A stretch of DNA of 64,000 bases from contig AAZW01000002.1 in NCBI GenBank assembly GCA_000169995.1, forward strand, positions 1 through 64,000, given 5' to 3'. Positions 1 through 8,728 of this stretch are shown here, piece by piece. Each line of letters starts with the position of its first letter. Within the stretch, counting starts at the first letter, position 1. The translations under genes and the position numbers were made by a program. The stretch comes from Vibrionales bacterium SWAT-3 (lineage in GTDB: Bacteria > Pseudomonadota > Gammaproteobacteria > Enterobacterales > Vibrionaceae). Under the pieces are notes generated by a model, which was not told the DNA's origin, did no database searches, and saw only the letters and a program-made list of their open reading frames with translations.

Positions 1-100
1 CCGTCAGAGCTAGGCATAGCATTAAAATAATTCTAAATGGCATAAACTTGTTTTTCGTTCTCTCGCTAAACGCTTTTTGTAGGAATACCGTGGCTATGAT

Positions 101-754
101 TCAAACCATTGCCTCCAGCAGCTCAGCTTTTAGTGATTTATTGTGTAAGTTATCAGCCTCTGCAGACTGGATTGTTCCCGAGATAAGATCTTCGAAGAGA
201 TCTAACTGCCCTGCGGGGATGAGTTGATTTTGAATCGCTCTACGTTTGTTAGAATCAAATAATCGCTCAGCCACCCAACCGATTAAATAGACCAGAGATA
301 GACATCCACCAGCCGTAGCAATGTTGCCTTCAATAACTAAAGGCAGATCTTGGACGTCTCCCCCCATCGCTTCTAATGTTGCTTTGGCATGCGGGTTTGT
401 TGTAAGCCTCTTACCTTTAAGTAAACCCAGTTCGTGTAACACAAAAGATCCCGCGCAAATCGATCCGATTAACTGCTCGCTCGGATCCAGCTGTAATGAG
501 TTCATGAACTCTGGCTCTTTCAATGCAGCGGGAATACCGCGATAACCACTTGTTATCAGCACTACATCTTGCTGCGCTACTTCACTCAAATGGCCATCGG
601 TTTTCACCGTCATACCCAAATGTGAGCGATGCTCAGGCTTAGTTCCAAGAACCTTAACCTCCCAAGAGTCCGTCGTTCTTCCTAATAAGTCATACATCAA
701 GAAGAAGTCTACATCTGTGAAGTCATCAAATAATACGATTCCGACTTTGTACAT
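101..754 (-). CDS. DJ-1/PfpI family protein (GATase1-like)
   Basis: 217-residue protein of the DJ-1/PfpI superfamily, cytosolic and without a signal peptide. It opens with the family's typical beta strand (KVGIVLFDDF) and carries the nucleophile-elbow motif GSICAGSFVL with the likely reactive Cys at residue 100, followed by a TTNPHA segment with a His near 122. Members include thiol hydrolases, glyoxalase-like enzymes, isonitrile hydratases and the sensor domains of GlxA-type AraC regulators. This protein stops after the DJ-1 domain and has no helix-turn-helix, so it is a stand-alone enzyme or chaperone-like protein. The start ATG has an AAGG about 9 bases upstream. The substrate cannot be told from sequence. 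It stands alone, with a GNAT gene upstream on the same strand. Confidence 0.85.
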   Translation of the reverse strand: MYKVGIVLFDDFTDVDFFLMYDLLGRTTDSWEVKVLGTKPEHRSHLGMTVKTDGHLSEVAQQDVVLITSGYRGIPAALKEPEFMNSLQLDPSEQLIGSICAGSFVLHELGLLKGKRLTTNPHAKATLEAMGGDVQDLPLVIEGNIATAGGCLSLVYLIGWVAERLFDSNKRRAIQNQLIPAGQLDLFEDLISGTIQSAEADNLHNKSLKAELLEAMV

Positions 755-878
755 AATACATGCCCTTGTTGATTACTCTCGAAAGATGAGAAGCGTTAAT
801 AGTGAGGCGATTCATAGAAAGGTGATATTAACCACCACATACTTGAGGTCAAACTCGATCCACAATTATTTATGGCCC

Positions 879-1334
879 CTAGGTAACAGCGACGAAATTA
901 GACCATTTTCTTTTTACTTCAGGAGTCAACGCTAGAGTAAACTCATAACCTAAGTGATTCTCACGTGTTATTTCAAACCCTAATCGCTTATGAAACTGCA
1001 CCGACAGTTCATTTGAGCGTAAAACATTGCTTACTAATACCCTTGAATCACGATCTTTCAGTATGTTTACAATGCCACGAAATAGAGCAAGAAAAGCGGC
1101 TTTACTTCTATAGTCTGGGTGTACCACAAACATAGGGACAAACCAGCTGCCATCGCCTAAATCACTTAACGTCGTGTAGCCAATTAGCTTATTATGTCGC
1201 CGATATTCGACAAGCAGTCCTTGTTCCATCGATTGGGCATGAGATGCTAAATACACATCTCTATCTATTGGAAAGCCCGCTTCTTTTGAAATAGACTCCA
1301 ATGTCATCACGTCCAGTTCTAAATATTCTTCCAT
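879..1334 (-). CDS. GNAT family N-acetyltransferase
   Basis: 151-residue single-domain acetyltransferase. The mid part (VPMFVVHPDYRSKAAFLALF) corresponds to beta-4 and the acetyl-CoA pyrophosphate loop of GNAT enzymes, although the usual Q/RxxGxG/A is poorly kept (YRSKAA). The segment NELSVQFHKRLGFEI is the typical C-terminal GNAT signature. AGAGG precedes the ATG. A small membrane-protein gene lies 19 bp upstream on the same strand, so the two may be cotranscribed. The substrate (small molecule or protein amine) is unknown, and the weak CoA loop makes enzymatic activity less certain than for the other GNATs in this window. Confidence 0.75.
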   Translation of the reverse strand: MEEYLELDVMTLESISKEAGFPIDRDVYLASHAQSMEQGLLVEYRRHNKLIGYTTLSDLGDGSWFVPMFVVHPDYRSKAAFLALFRGIVNILKDRDSRVLVSNVLRSNELSVQFHKRLGFEITRENHLGYEFTLALTPEVKRKWSNFVAVT

Positions 1335-1353
1335 TACTACCTCTTATCCGTGC

Positions 1354-1704
1354 TTAAAAGAATTGCAGAACAAAACACGCAATAAACGCCGGTAAGCCAG
1401 CAATGAATAGCACTAAGCCCGTTTGATAATTCATTCGATAATGTTCTTGTTGGTCTTTAGCAAAATCGTGCCCGTCGACCATTTTGTAGACTTTGTCTGT
1501 AATAGGATCATCTAATCGCGTTGTTTTGCTATGAACGCCTCCCTCCCACAGAAGTTTTGCCAAAACCCAAATGACGATAACGACATAAAATAAGAAGTCA
1601 ACGAGATGAATAGAAGCAAAGAAAGGAAAAAACTGCGACAGCACAAAAACGACCATTGCAGCCATCAAATTGATTAGCACCACTTTCTTTAACAAATCGA
1701 GCAA
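1354..1704 (-). CDS. small inner-membrane protein of unknown function
   Basis: 116 residues with three probable membrane helices: about 5-26, 30-50 and 94-115. Between helices 2 and 3 lies a polar loop of about 40 residues (KTTRLDDPITDKVYKMVDG...). I do not recognise a family. The hydrophobic pattern, the lack of a cleavable signal and the position just upstream of the GNAT gene suggest an integral inner-membrane protein cotranscribed with it. An AGGAGG-like tract lies directly before the ATG (complement of 1705-1715), which supports the start and argues that this is a real gene. Confidence 0.6.
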   Translation of the reverse strand: MLDLLKKVVLINLMAAMVVFVLSQFFPFFASIHLVDFLFYVVIVIWVLAKLLWEGGVHSKTTRLDDPITDKVYKMVDGHDFAKDQQEHYRMNYQTGLVLFIAGLPAFIACFVLQFF

Positions 1705-1844
1705 ATGAACCTCCTACAGAATATTAGTAACTCAATAACAGGTATTTATAAAATTTAGATTTCTCGGTCAATCAAAAAATATGTGCAAGATTGCACTATA
1801 TGAAGTGCCGCATGTTTAACAACCTTCATTGCTGATAGGAAGCA

Positions 1845-1968
1845 TTACACCGCTCGTGGTGATGTATTGAAGTGGCGCTTACATTTGCGCCTAAATTGAG
1901 ATGAATTGGAGTCTTTGATTCGGCATGCAACATCACTTTTTCACAGACCTTCAAACTGAATCAGCTCT
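1845..1968 (-). pseudogene. decayed 3' end of an AraC-family regulator gene
   Basis: This stretch aligns without gaps to the last ~125 bases of the AraC-family gene that ends at 3763, in the same orientation. Read on the minus strand it gives ELIQFEGL, a stop codon, then KSDVACRI... and finally KRHFNTSPRAV followed by TAA. By hand alignment 26 of 40 residues match the intact regulator's C terminus, with an in-frame TGA at the ninth codon. Nothing similar is visible further upstream, so only the last helix-turn-helix portion survives. It is the relic of a second regulator copy. The triple-RidA gene now sits between relic and intact copy. Confidence 0.85.
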
Positions 1969-2029
1969 AATTCCAAGTTAGGAACTAGAGCTAAAATATC
2001 AACGTTGTTAGCGATGTGTGTAACTATAT

Positions 2030-3277
2030 TTAAGCAACAACATCTTGTGGGGGTGTACCTTCGCAGTTAGATACGATGGCATCAATTTGAATTAAGGCAT
2101 TCATAGGAATCTTCGAAACCCCAACCACCGTTCTTGCCGGTAAGTCAGCATTAAAGAATGCAGTGTAGATCTCATTCACCGCATTAATATCTGAAATATC
2201 TTTGAGCTGAATATTAACTTTCACCGTATCGTCCATGCAATGATCAACACTCTCAATGATCGCCTTAATATTCTTAAGACACTGTTCAGCTTGCTCTTTA
2301 ATACCACCAGCAACCAATTCATGGGTTTTCGGTTCTACAGGAAGTTGACCTGAAATATGATTGTAGTGAGAAAAAGCAACGGTGTGCGAATAAGGCATGA
2401 ATGGTGCTTTAGCAGTGTTATTTGCTTCAATAACCAGTAAGCAAGTATCTTCTGGCAGTTGTGGCGGTGTGCCATCGCCATGTGAGACCGAGGTATCGAT
2501 TTGAACTAAAGCGCCGATCGGTAATTCAGATGCCTGCACGATCGTTCGCGCCGGAACATAACTTGGGAAAAACTTAGCACAAGCTTCGTTTACCTTTTCT
2601 GCATCTTCGATATCTTTTAGGTAAATCGTGGTTTTAACCACATCATTCATAACATGGCCAATGCTTTCTAGAATCGTTTTAATGTTTGCTAAACATTGAG
2701 TTGTTTGCTCTGTGATTCCACCTGGAACCAACTCACCAGTATTCACATCAATCGGTAATTGAGCCGAAAGATTATTGTAGTGAGAAAAAGCCGCAGTCTG
2801 AGTAGACAAAGCACTCTGAGGGGCTTTATCCGTGTTTCTTGATACCTTAACTAACGCACATGGTGCCTGTGGTGTTGTACCTTCACCATTTGAGATAAGA
2901 GCGTCCATTTGAACTAGCGCATCGCTCATTGGTAGAGCGGCAACACCAACCACTGTGCGTGTCGGAAGGCTATTACTAAAGAAGCCCTTATAAACTTCAT
3001 CGATAGCTTCCATATCTGAAATATTCTTAACGAAGATATTAATTTTCACCACGTCATCCATTACATGGTCGATACTTTCAACAATCGCTTTAATATTATT
3101 CAAACATTGCGTTGCTTGATCTTTAATATCACCGATGACTATTTCACCTGTTTTAGGGTCAATGGGTAATTGAGCAGAAAAATTATTGTAATGAGAAAAA
3201 GCAACTGTTTGTGTAGATACATTATTTAGTGGAGCATTTTCAGTATTTCTTGAAATTTTAATGATATCGCTACTCAT
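2030..3277 (-). CDS. three-domain RidA/YjgF (Rid family) fusion protein
   Basis: 415 residues made of three consecutive Rid domains, about 7-135, 143-270 and 282-408, each with the pattern AFSHYN(N/H)xS(A/G)QLP near its start and an (T/A)RT(V/I)V segment near its end. The Rid active-site arginine (Arg105 of E. coli RidA) is present three times, at 107, 244 and 382. The position of E. coli Glu120 is Asp in all three (125, 261, 399). Ordinary RidA is a trimer of ~130-residue single domains that hydrolyses reactive enamine/imine intermediates. A three-domain chain could build the trimer from a single polypeptide, which is my inference. AAGGG precedes the ATG. The gene follows a yqhC-like regulator on the same strand after a 485-bp gap, so it probably has its own promoter. 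Confidence 0.9.
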   Translation of the reverse strand: MSSDIIKISRNTENAPLNNVSTQTVAFSHYNNFSAQLPIDPKTGEIVIGDIKDQATQCLNNIKAIVESIDHVMDDVVKINIFVKNISDMEAIDEVYKGFFSNSLPTRTVVGVAALPMSDALVQMDALISNGEGTTPQAPCALVKVSRNTDKAPQSALSTQTAAFSHYNNLSAQLPIDVNTGELVPGGITEQTTQCLANIKTILESIGHVMNDVVKTTIYLKDIEDAEKVNEACAKFFPSYVPARTIVQASELPIGALVQIDTSVSHGDGTPPQLPEDTCLLVIEANNTAKAPFMPYSHTVAFSHYNHISGQLPVEPKTHELVAGGIKEQAEQCLKNIKAIIESVDHCMDDTVKVNIQLKDISDINAVNEIYTAFFNADLPARTVVGVSKIPMNALIQIDAIVSNCEGTPPQDVVA

Positions 3278-3762
3278 TGGTGTGACCCTTTTAATAAAAT
3301 AAGAATACGTATTTATATTGAAAAATCGTATTGGAATGAATAATTAAAGTAGCGCCATGTTAGGTGAATAAATTTAGGTTAAACGTGATACCCATCAGAC
3401 TATCACTCGACTAATATTCAGTTACTTATAGGATAATTAGTCATCAAAAGACTAATTATCCACGTAACTTAGGTTTGAGGACTACTCACCCCTAACTGTT
3501 TTCAAGTATATCCAATTATATTGAATACTTTCCCACGTAATATAATGGGTAAGTTTTTAAATTTAGTTCGTTTTTGTTAGCTTGTTCACACTAAAAGACC
3601 CTTAACCAATGTTTTTTAGAAGTTACCACCTTATTTCTATGCATAAATGTTTAGGCTATCTAACTAATTATTTTAAATGGCTTGTTTTATATAGTTACGT
3701 TAATAATATGTTTAATAAAAAAAACCATCTGTTTCAGAACATAGACTTTCGAGGAAGGAAAA
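3278..3762. other. 485-bp intergenic region with a perfect inverted repeat
   Basis: AT-rich gap between the triple-RidA gene and the AraC-family gene upstream of it, with no credible reading frame. It must hold the RidA promoter. Its one outstanding structure is the 12-bp perfect inverted repeat listed at 3431-3461. The region also lies between two copies of an AraC 3' end (1845 and 3763), so it may belong to a segment that entered during a duplication. Confidence 0.5.
3431..3461. repeat. 12-bp perfect inverted repeat (hairpin or operator)
   Basis: GGATAATTAGTC and GACTAATTATCC face each other across a 7-base loop. A further 5-bp match (GTTAC at 3421-3425 with GTAAC at 3464-3468) extends the symmetry. 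There is no T run on either side, so it is not a standard terminator. It lies about 150-185 bp upstream of the RidA-fusion start and could be a repressor site or a structured upstream RNA element. Confidence 0.55.
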
Positions 3763-4647
3763 CTACACCGCTCGTGGCGTGGTATTGAAATGACGCTTAA
3801 ATTCTCGGCTGAATTGAGATGGACTAGAATAGCCAACTCGGCGTGCGGCATCACTGATACGCAGGCCTTCTAACTGGATTAGCTCCTTGGCTTTGTTGAG
3901 CCGAACCTTCTTCAAGTATTGGAGTGGTGATTCGAAAGTGACGTTACGGAAAGCATTATGAAAAGCAGACACACTCATGTTTGCTTCGTCAGCTAGCGAC
4001 TGAACAGTAATGGTTTGGTCATACTCTTCATGCACTTTAGACAATGCTTTAGCGACGCGTGCGTAATGGCCATCATGATGGGCTAAATCAAAGAGCACGC
4101 GGCCCTCAGAGCCTGTCAAAGCGCGATAAACAATCTCCGTCACCATTGCATCACCCAAGATGTTGGCTTCGATATCGCAATGCAGTGTCTTCGCCAACCT
4201 AGTGAAACTCTCTAGCATCGCCGTTTCCATTCTAGTGGACTCTAAACCACTCGAATTCTGTTTGTGCTTGTTACAGTAACTCTCTAGAAAACCTTGTTCT
4301 TCGAGCTTTTTCACTAAGCTATGCAAGCGCTGAGAATCAATATTGATCGACAAACCCAATAACGGCTCACCATCAACTGGTAACGCTTCACATTCCAGTG
4401 GCATTGGCACCCCCACCACAAGGTAATCACCAGCCGCGTAAGTCACGGGCCTGTCGCCTATGTAGATATTCTTTTTACCCTGTCCAAGCATGATGATACC
4501 TGACTGATAAGTGAATGGTTGGCGCTGATTCCCACCACTACTGCGATACAACCACACACCCTCAATCTCTGTTTGTCTGATCCCTTCAAGATCATCCCAA
4601 CCTTTAAGTTCAACGTAAGATTGCAGTAACTGAGCGAGTGTATTCAT
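3763..4647 (-). CDS. yqhC: AraC-family transcriptional regulator, YqhC-like
   Basis: About 294 residues: an N-terminal AraC_N (YqhC-type) effector domain (residues ~15-165, with QSGIIMLGQGKK and GDYLVVGVPMP) and a C-terminal AraC/XylS double helix-turn-helix ending RISDAARRVGYSSPSQFSREFKRHF. The reading frame is open from a TTG at 4710, but the ATG at 4647 (MNTLAQLLQSY) matches the usual start of the family and is preferred. There is no strong Shine-Dalgarno sequence. It is divergent from an aldehyde reductase gene at 4841 with 193 bp between, the same arrangement as yqhC-yqhD in E. coli, where YqhC activates yqhD in response to aldehydes. By analogy the shared gap should hold its binding site. 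Confidence 0.85.
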   Translation of the reverse strand: MNTLAQLLQSYVELKGWDDLEGIRQTEIEGVWLYRSSGGNQRQPFTYQSGIIMLGQGKKNIYIGDRPVTYAAGDYLVVGVPMPLECEALPVDGEPLLGLSINIDSQRLHSLVKKLEEQGFLESYCNKHKQNSSGLESTRMETAMLESFTRLAKTLHCDIEANILGDAMVTEIVYRALTGSEGRVLFDLAHHDGHYARVAKALSKVHEEYDQTITVQSLADEANMSVSAFHNAFRNVTFESPLQYLKKVRLNKAKELIQLEGLRISDAARRVGYSSPSQFSREFKRHFNTTPRAV

Positions 4648-4840
4648 AACAGGCGATGTTCCATTCAAAGAGTGATGTTGGTTTGCACAAAAGCCCAAAG
4701 AGAATATCAATTATGTAGAAATAGGCAATTAGTTTGGAGAAATTGACCTTCACCACCCTAATTCCGTGTACTAATATGCAAATATAGAAATTGAGCACTA
4801 CAACAAAATAAAAATTTTAGCTTTACACAAGGAACTGACG

Positions 4841-5989
4841 ATGCAATTTACCTATGTTAACCCTACTGTTATCCACTTCGGCCAAGGTCAAATCAACGCT
4901 ATCAGCCAAGCCGTTGATACTTCAAAGAAAGCGCTTGTCATCTACGGTGGCGGTTCAATCAAAAGCAACGGTGTTTACGACCAAGTAGTCGCAGCTCTTA
5001 AAGATCACGCTTGGATTGAGTTTTCTGGTGTTGAAGCAAACCCAACCAAAGAAACACTAGACAAAGCAGTCGCTATCGTTAAAGAAGAAAACGTAGAATT
5101 CATTATCGCTGTTGGCGGTGGTTCAGTAATCGATGGTTCGAAATACGTTGCAGCAGCAGCGAAATACGACGGTGACGGTTGGGACATCCTAACAGGCAAG
5201 CACCAAGTCACCGAAGCAACGCCAATCGGTGCGGTACTGACTCTTCCAGCTACAGGTTCTGAATCAAACATGGGTGCAGTAATCACTCGTAAAGCGACTC
5301 AAGAGAAGCTGGCTTTCCTAAACCCTGCGGTACAGCCTAAGTTTGCAGTTATGGACCCAGATGTAATGAAGTCTCTACCAGAGCGCCAGTTGGTGAATGG
5401 TCTGGTTGATGCTTGGGTTCACGTGTGTGAGCAATACATCACTATGCCTGCTAACGCGATGGTTCAAGACGGCTACGCAGAAACATTGCTGAAAAACCTT
5501 CTTGTACTGGGCAAACAATACGACGAGCGTGAAAACGACGCATGGCGTGCAAACCTAATGTGGACAGCCAACCAAGCGCTAAACGGCCTTATCGGTACTG
5601 GCGTTCCTCAAGACTGGGCAACACACATGATTGGACATGAGTTCACGGCATTGTGGCATGTCGACCACGCACGTTCTCTAGCTATCGTTCAACCTTCACT
5701 GCTTCGTAACCAGATTGAAGCGAAACGCGCTAAGCTAGAGCAGATGGGGCGTAACGTATTTGGCCTAGAAGCGGGCGCAGATTTAGCAGAGCGCACTATC
5801 GACGCTATCGAAGCCTTCTATCACAGCCTTGACGTAGCAACCATGTTTGATGGCTACGAGGCGAATAAAGAAACGGCTATCGACAATGTGGTTGCACAGC
5901 TAGAATCACACGGCTACCTACAACTTGGTGAGAACCAAGCGATCACGCTAGAGAAAACTCGCGAGATTCTAGAGTCTGCAATCCATTAA
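4841..5989 (+). CDS. yqhD: iron-containing alcohol dehydrogenase / NADPH-dependent aldehyde reductase, YqhD-like
   Basis: 382 residues of the iron-containing ADH family, closest in remembered sequence to E. coli YqhD: YGGGS near 36-39, the cofactor motif VGGGSVIDGSK at 91-101, and LPATGSESNMGAVI at 135-148. The metal ligands are visible as Asp190, His194, His266 and His276. The enzyme reduces short-chain and lipid-derived aldehydes with NADPH in the cytosol, a detoxification role. AAGGA lies 8 bases before the ATG. It is a single-gene unit with the AraC regulator divergent upstream and a strong terminator 100 bp downstream. Codon use is typical of a well-expressed gene. The exact substrate range is inference from the family. 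Confidence 0.9.
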   Translation: MQFTYVNPTVIHFGQGQINAISQAVDTSKKALVIYGGGSIKSNGVYDQVVAALKDHAWIEFSGVEANPTKETLDKAVAIVKEENVEFIIAVGGGSVIDGSKYVAAAAKYDGDGWDILTGKHQVTEATPIGAVLTLPATGSESNMGAVITRKATQEKLAFLNPAVQPKFAVMDPDVMKSLPERQLVNGLVDAWVHVCEQYITMPANAMVQDGYAETLLKNLLVLGKQYDERENDAWRANLMWTANQALNGLIGTGVPQDWATHMIGHEFTALWHVDHARSLAIVQPSLLRNQIEAKRAKLEQMGRNVFGLEAGADLAERTIDAIEAFYHSLDVATMFDGYEANKETAIDNVVAQLESHGYLQLGENQAITLEKTREILESAIH

Positions 5990-6096
5990 TGGTTAAAATT
6001 AAAGCAAAGAAATCAGGTTTTTAAATAAAATCGCGATAATTTAAAAATTTATGTAGCGAAACTGAACCAAATTCTTTGACCTTGCGTATACCCTCA

Positions 6097-6126
6097 AGCA
6101 GCGTCCTAATCCGGCGCTGCTTTTTA
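6097..6126 (+). terminator. rho-independent terminator after yqhD
   Basis: AGCAGCG at 6097-6103 pairs with CGCTGCT at 6115-6121 across an 11-base loop, followed by a run of five T. It closes the yqhD transcription unit and separates it from the ABC importer operon. Confidence 0.85.
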
Positions 6127-6223
6127 TTTGCCCTACAAGATGCTATTAAATTCTCATAAGTTCCTAATTTTATGTGCAATCATATTTCTATATTGTTAAG
6201 GTAAACCTGTCTCTTTACTAGGT

Positions 6224-6970
6224 ATGAACAACGATTTGAACAATCTTAAGGAAATGGTTAAGTTTAAGTCACTTAACAAGTGGTATGGTGATTTTCATGC
6301 CCTAAAGGATATCGATCTTAATATTAAACAGGGAGAGATTGTGGTGATTTGCGGACCATCTGGTTCTGGTAAATCCACTCTTATCCGCTGTATCAATCAG
6401 CTAGAACCGTTCGAAAGTGGCGAACTTTCCGTGTTAGAACAATCGCTTCCCTGTAAGTTCAACACACCAGGCCAAGTTGGAATGGTGTTTCAGCACTTCC
6501 ATTTATTCCCCCATCTTACTGTGCTCGAAAACTTGACTCTGTCTCCTATTCGTACGCTAAAAAAAAGCAAAGAAGAAGCAGAGAAAACCGCCATGCATTA
6601 TCTCGAGTGTGTACACATCGCAGAGCAAGCGAATAAGTACCCGGCTCAGCTTTCAGGTGGCCAACAACAACGTGTAGCAATTGCGCGCTCTCTTTGTATG
6701 AAGCCAGAACTACTACTATTTGATGAACCGACATCAGCCCTTGATCCGGAAATGATCAATGAAGTACTGGAGGTAATGGTCGAACTGGCAAGTGAAGGCA
6801 TTACCATGGTGTGCGTGACACACGAAATGGGCTTTGCAAAACGCGTTGCCGACCGAGTCATCTTTATGGACGAAGGACAGATCGTGGAATCAAATACACC
6901 ACAGAGCCTGTTCGAAAATCCTCAACACGAACGTACTCAAGCGTTCCTAAATCAGATTCTGACTTACTGA
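6224..6970 (+). CDS. polar amino-acid ABC importer, ATP-binding protein (GlnQ/AapP type)
   Basis: 248-residue ATPase of the polar amino-acid uptake family. Walker [10 protein letters not shown] at 44-52, signature LSGGQQQR near 143-150, Walker B LLLFDEP near 164-170 and the switch His in CVTHEMGF are all intact. It sits on the cytoplasmic face and powers the two permeases encoded downstream. Residue 11 (ATG at 6254, [12 protein letters not shown]) matches the usual start of homologues and follows AAGGA closely, so it is an alternative start to the ATG at 6224. Its stop codon overlaps the start of the next gene by one base, showing translational coupling. The transported amino acid is not determined. 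Confidence 0.92.
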   Translation: MNNDLNNLKEMVKFKSLNKWYGDFHALKDIDLNIKQGEIVVICGPSGSGKSTLIRCINQLEPFESGELSVLEQSLPCKFNTPGQVGMVFQHFHLFPHLTVLENLTLSPIRTLKKSKEEAEKTAMHYLECVHIAEQANKYPAQLSGGQQQRVAIARSLCMKPELLLFDEPTSALDPEMINEVLEVMVELASEGITMVCVTHEMGFAKRVADRVIFMDEGQIVESNTPQSLFENPQHERTQAFLNQILTY

Positions 6971-7767
6971 TGCTGCTGAAAATAGTGAAACCCGCCCTCT
7001 CTGCCTTGGTACAAATTGTGGTGCTTGCGGCAGCCGTTGTTTGGATCCTCGATTCTGGTGCTCAGGCGATGGGATACAGCTGGCAATGGGATCGAGTACC
7101 TGACTACATCGCTTTCTATGAAGATGGTGAATGGTGGCCTGCAGAATTGATGGAAGGACTACTCGTTACCATCAATATCTCTCTTATTTCTTTAGTTGCA
7201 ACGCTGGTGATTGGCTTAACCACAGCCCTATTGCGAAACTCCCATTCAGTCGTTGGTCGCACCCTCGCTACCAGCTATGTGGAATTGATTCGTAATACAC
7301 CATTGTTGGTACAAATTTACCTGCTCTATTTTGTATTCGGCCCTGTAATCGGTCTGGATCGGTTTAGCACAGCTGTTTTAGCTTTGGCACTTTTTCAAGG
7401 GGCATACACCGCTGAGATATTTCGTGCTGGGTTAAATAGTATTTCTAAAGGACAATTTGAAGCTGCTCAATCTTTGGGCTTATCAAAGACCTATACTTAC
7501 TGGGATGTGATTCTTCCTCAAGTGGTACAACGCACGTTGCCACCTCTGACCAACGAAGTGATCTCCCTTATCAAAAACTCTTCGATTGTGAGTGTCATGG
7601 CTATTTTCGACCTGACAACCGAGGCCAGAAACATTGTTTCTGAAACCGCGATGCCATTTGAGATCTGGTTCTCTGTGGCAATCATTTATCTTGCACTTAC
7701 ACTTTCACTTTCTGCCGTTGCAGCTTGGCTTGAGCATAAGCTCGGAGCTAACTGGCGAACACAATAA
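6970..7767 (+). CDS. polar amino-acid ABC importer, permease (HisM/GlnP type)
   Basis: 265 residues starting at the ATG that overlaps the preceding stop by one base. The frame is open further upstream to 6811, but that part lies inside the ATPase gene and is not used. An N-terminal membrane anchor (about 5-25) is followed by the MetI-like permease domain with about five helices. The EAA loop EAAQSLGLSKTYTYWDVILPQ near 160-180 docks on the ATPase. ELIRNTPLLVQIYLLYF is the typical family motif. It probably forms a heterodimer with the permease encoded at 8729, as in GltJ/GltK-like systems. Confidence 0.9.
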   Translation: MLLKIVKPALSALVQIVVLAAAVVWILDSGAQAMGYSWQWDRVPDYIAFYEDGEWWPAELMEGLLVTINISLISLVATLVIGLTTALLRNSHSVVGRTLATSYVELIRNTPLLVQIYLLYFVFGPVIGLDRFSTAVLALALFQGAYTAEIFRAGLNSISKGQFEAAQSLGLSKTYTYWDVILPQVVQRTLPPLTNEVISLIKNSSIVSVMAIFDLTTEARNIVSETAMPFEIWFSVAIIYLALTLSLSAVAAWLEHKLGANWRTQ

Positions 7768-7779
7768 GGATTTATCAGC

Positions 7780-8589
7780 ATGAAGCTATTTAAAACCGCT
7801 ATCACTGCTTTACTTGCGCTTGCCGTAAGTTTGCCTGCACTTGCGTCTGAAACGCCTAACCTAGACAAAATCAACGAGCGTGGCTCTCTACGTGTTGGCA
7901 TGTCGACTTTTGTTCCTTGGGCAATGCGAAACAAACAAGGCGATCTTGTCGGCTTTGAAATCGATGTGGCAAAACGTCTTGCTGAGGATTCAGGCTGGAA
8001 AGTTGAATTTGTACCGACGGCATGGGATGGCATTATCCCTTCACTGCTATCGAACAAGTTTGACGTAATCATTGGCGGTATGTCGATTACTGAAGCGCGC
8101 GCTAAGAGTGTCCTATTTACTGAACCATATTCTCACTCTGGTGTTCAACTGGCGGCTAACAAAGAGCTCGCAGAGGGCTTCAGCAAGGTTTCTGATTTCG
8201 ACTCTCGCCGAGTAAAAATTGCAGCTCGTCGTGGCGCCTTCACAGTTCAAGTTGCTCGTGAAACCTTCCCGAAAGCGAAAGTACTTCAGTTCGATGACGA
8301 CGCTCAAGCGTTCCAAGAAGTACTAAACGGCAATGCACACGCGGTTATCGCTTCTAGCCCTAAGCCAGAGCACGAAGCTATCAAGAACGCTGAGACGCTA
8401 TTCATTCCATTTGACGAACGTCTATCAAAAGGTAACGAGGCATTTGCTGTTCGCCTTGGTGAAACCGACAAAGCTGAGTTCTTTAATGAGTGGATCAAAG
8501 CACGTACTGAAGATGGCTGGTTAAAAGAGCGTTACGAGTACTGGTTCTCTACTCTAGATTGGCAAGATCAGATTGCTCAAGGTCAGTAA
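7780..8589 (+). CDS. amino-acid ABC importer, periplasmic substrate-binding protein
   Basis: 269 residues with a cleavable signal peptide (MKLFKTAITALLALAVSLPALAS, cut around residue 23). This is followed by a family 3 solute-binding domain: LDKINERGSLRVGMSTFVPWAMRN, then GDLVGFEIDVAKRLAE, then PTAWDGIIPSLLSNKFDVIIGGMSIT. Arg and Asp residues that clamp the alpha-amino and carboxyl groups in this family lie in the RGSLRVG/DVIIGGMS regions. It starts 12 bp after the first permease and is followed by a terminator, so the binding protein may be made in excess over the distal permease, a common arrangement. The ligand is unknown. Confidence 0.9.
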   Translation: MKLFKTAITALLALAVSLPALASETPNLDKINERGSLRVGMSTFVPWAMRNKQGDLVGFEIDVAKRLAEDSGWKVEFVPTAWDGIIPSLLSNKFDVIIGGMSITEARAKSVLFTEPYSHSGVQLAANKELAEGFSKVSDFDSRRVKIAARRGAFTVQVARETFPKAKVLQFDDDAQAFQEVLNGNAHAVIASSPKPEHEAIKNAETLFIPFDERLSKGNEAFAVRLGETDKAEFFNEWIKARTEDGWLKERYEYWFSTLDWQDQIAQGQ

Positions 8590-8621
8590 TCGACGGCGAA
8601 TTAGACGTTAAATAACCAATC

Positions 8622-8650
8622 AAGGCAGTACCTTACTGGTACTGCCTTTT
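8622..8650 (+). terminator. terminator or attenuator between binding protein and second permease
   Basis: AAGGCAGTACC at 8622-8632 pairs perfectly with GGTACTGCCTT at 8638-8648 over a 5-base loop, followed by TT. It lies in the middle of the importer cluster. It either ends the first three genes or lets partial readthrough reach the permease at 8729, lowering its expression relative to the binding protein. Confidence 0.8.
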
Positions 8651-8728
8651 AAGAAGCACCCGAGATAGCTATAAATTCATAGCCCATTCTCACAACACAT
8701 TAATAATCATTGTTTAAACAGGAATGAC

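Noticed and set aside
6811..6969. N-terminal extension of the first permease
   Set aside because: It lies entirely inside the ATPase gene in another frame; the ATG at 6970 overlapping the stop is the real start.
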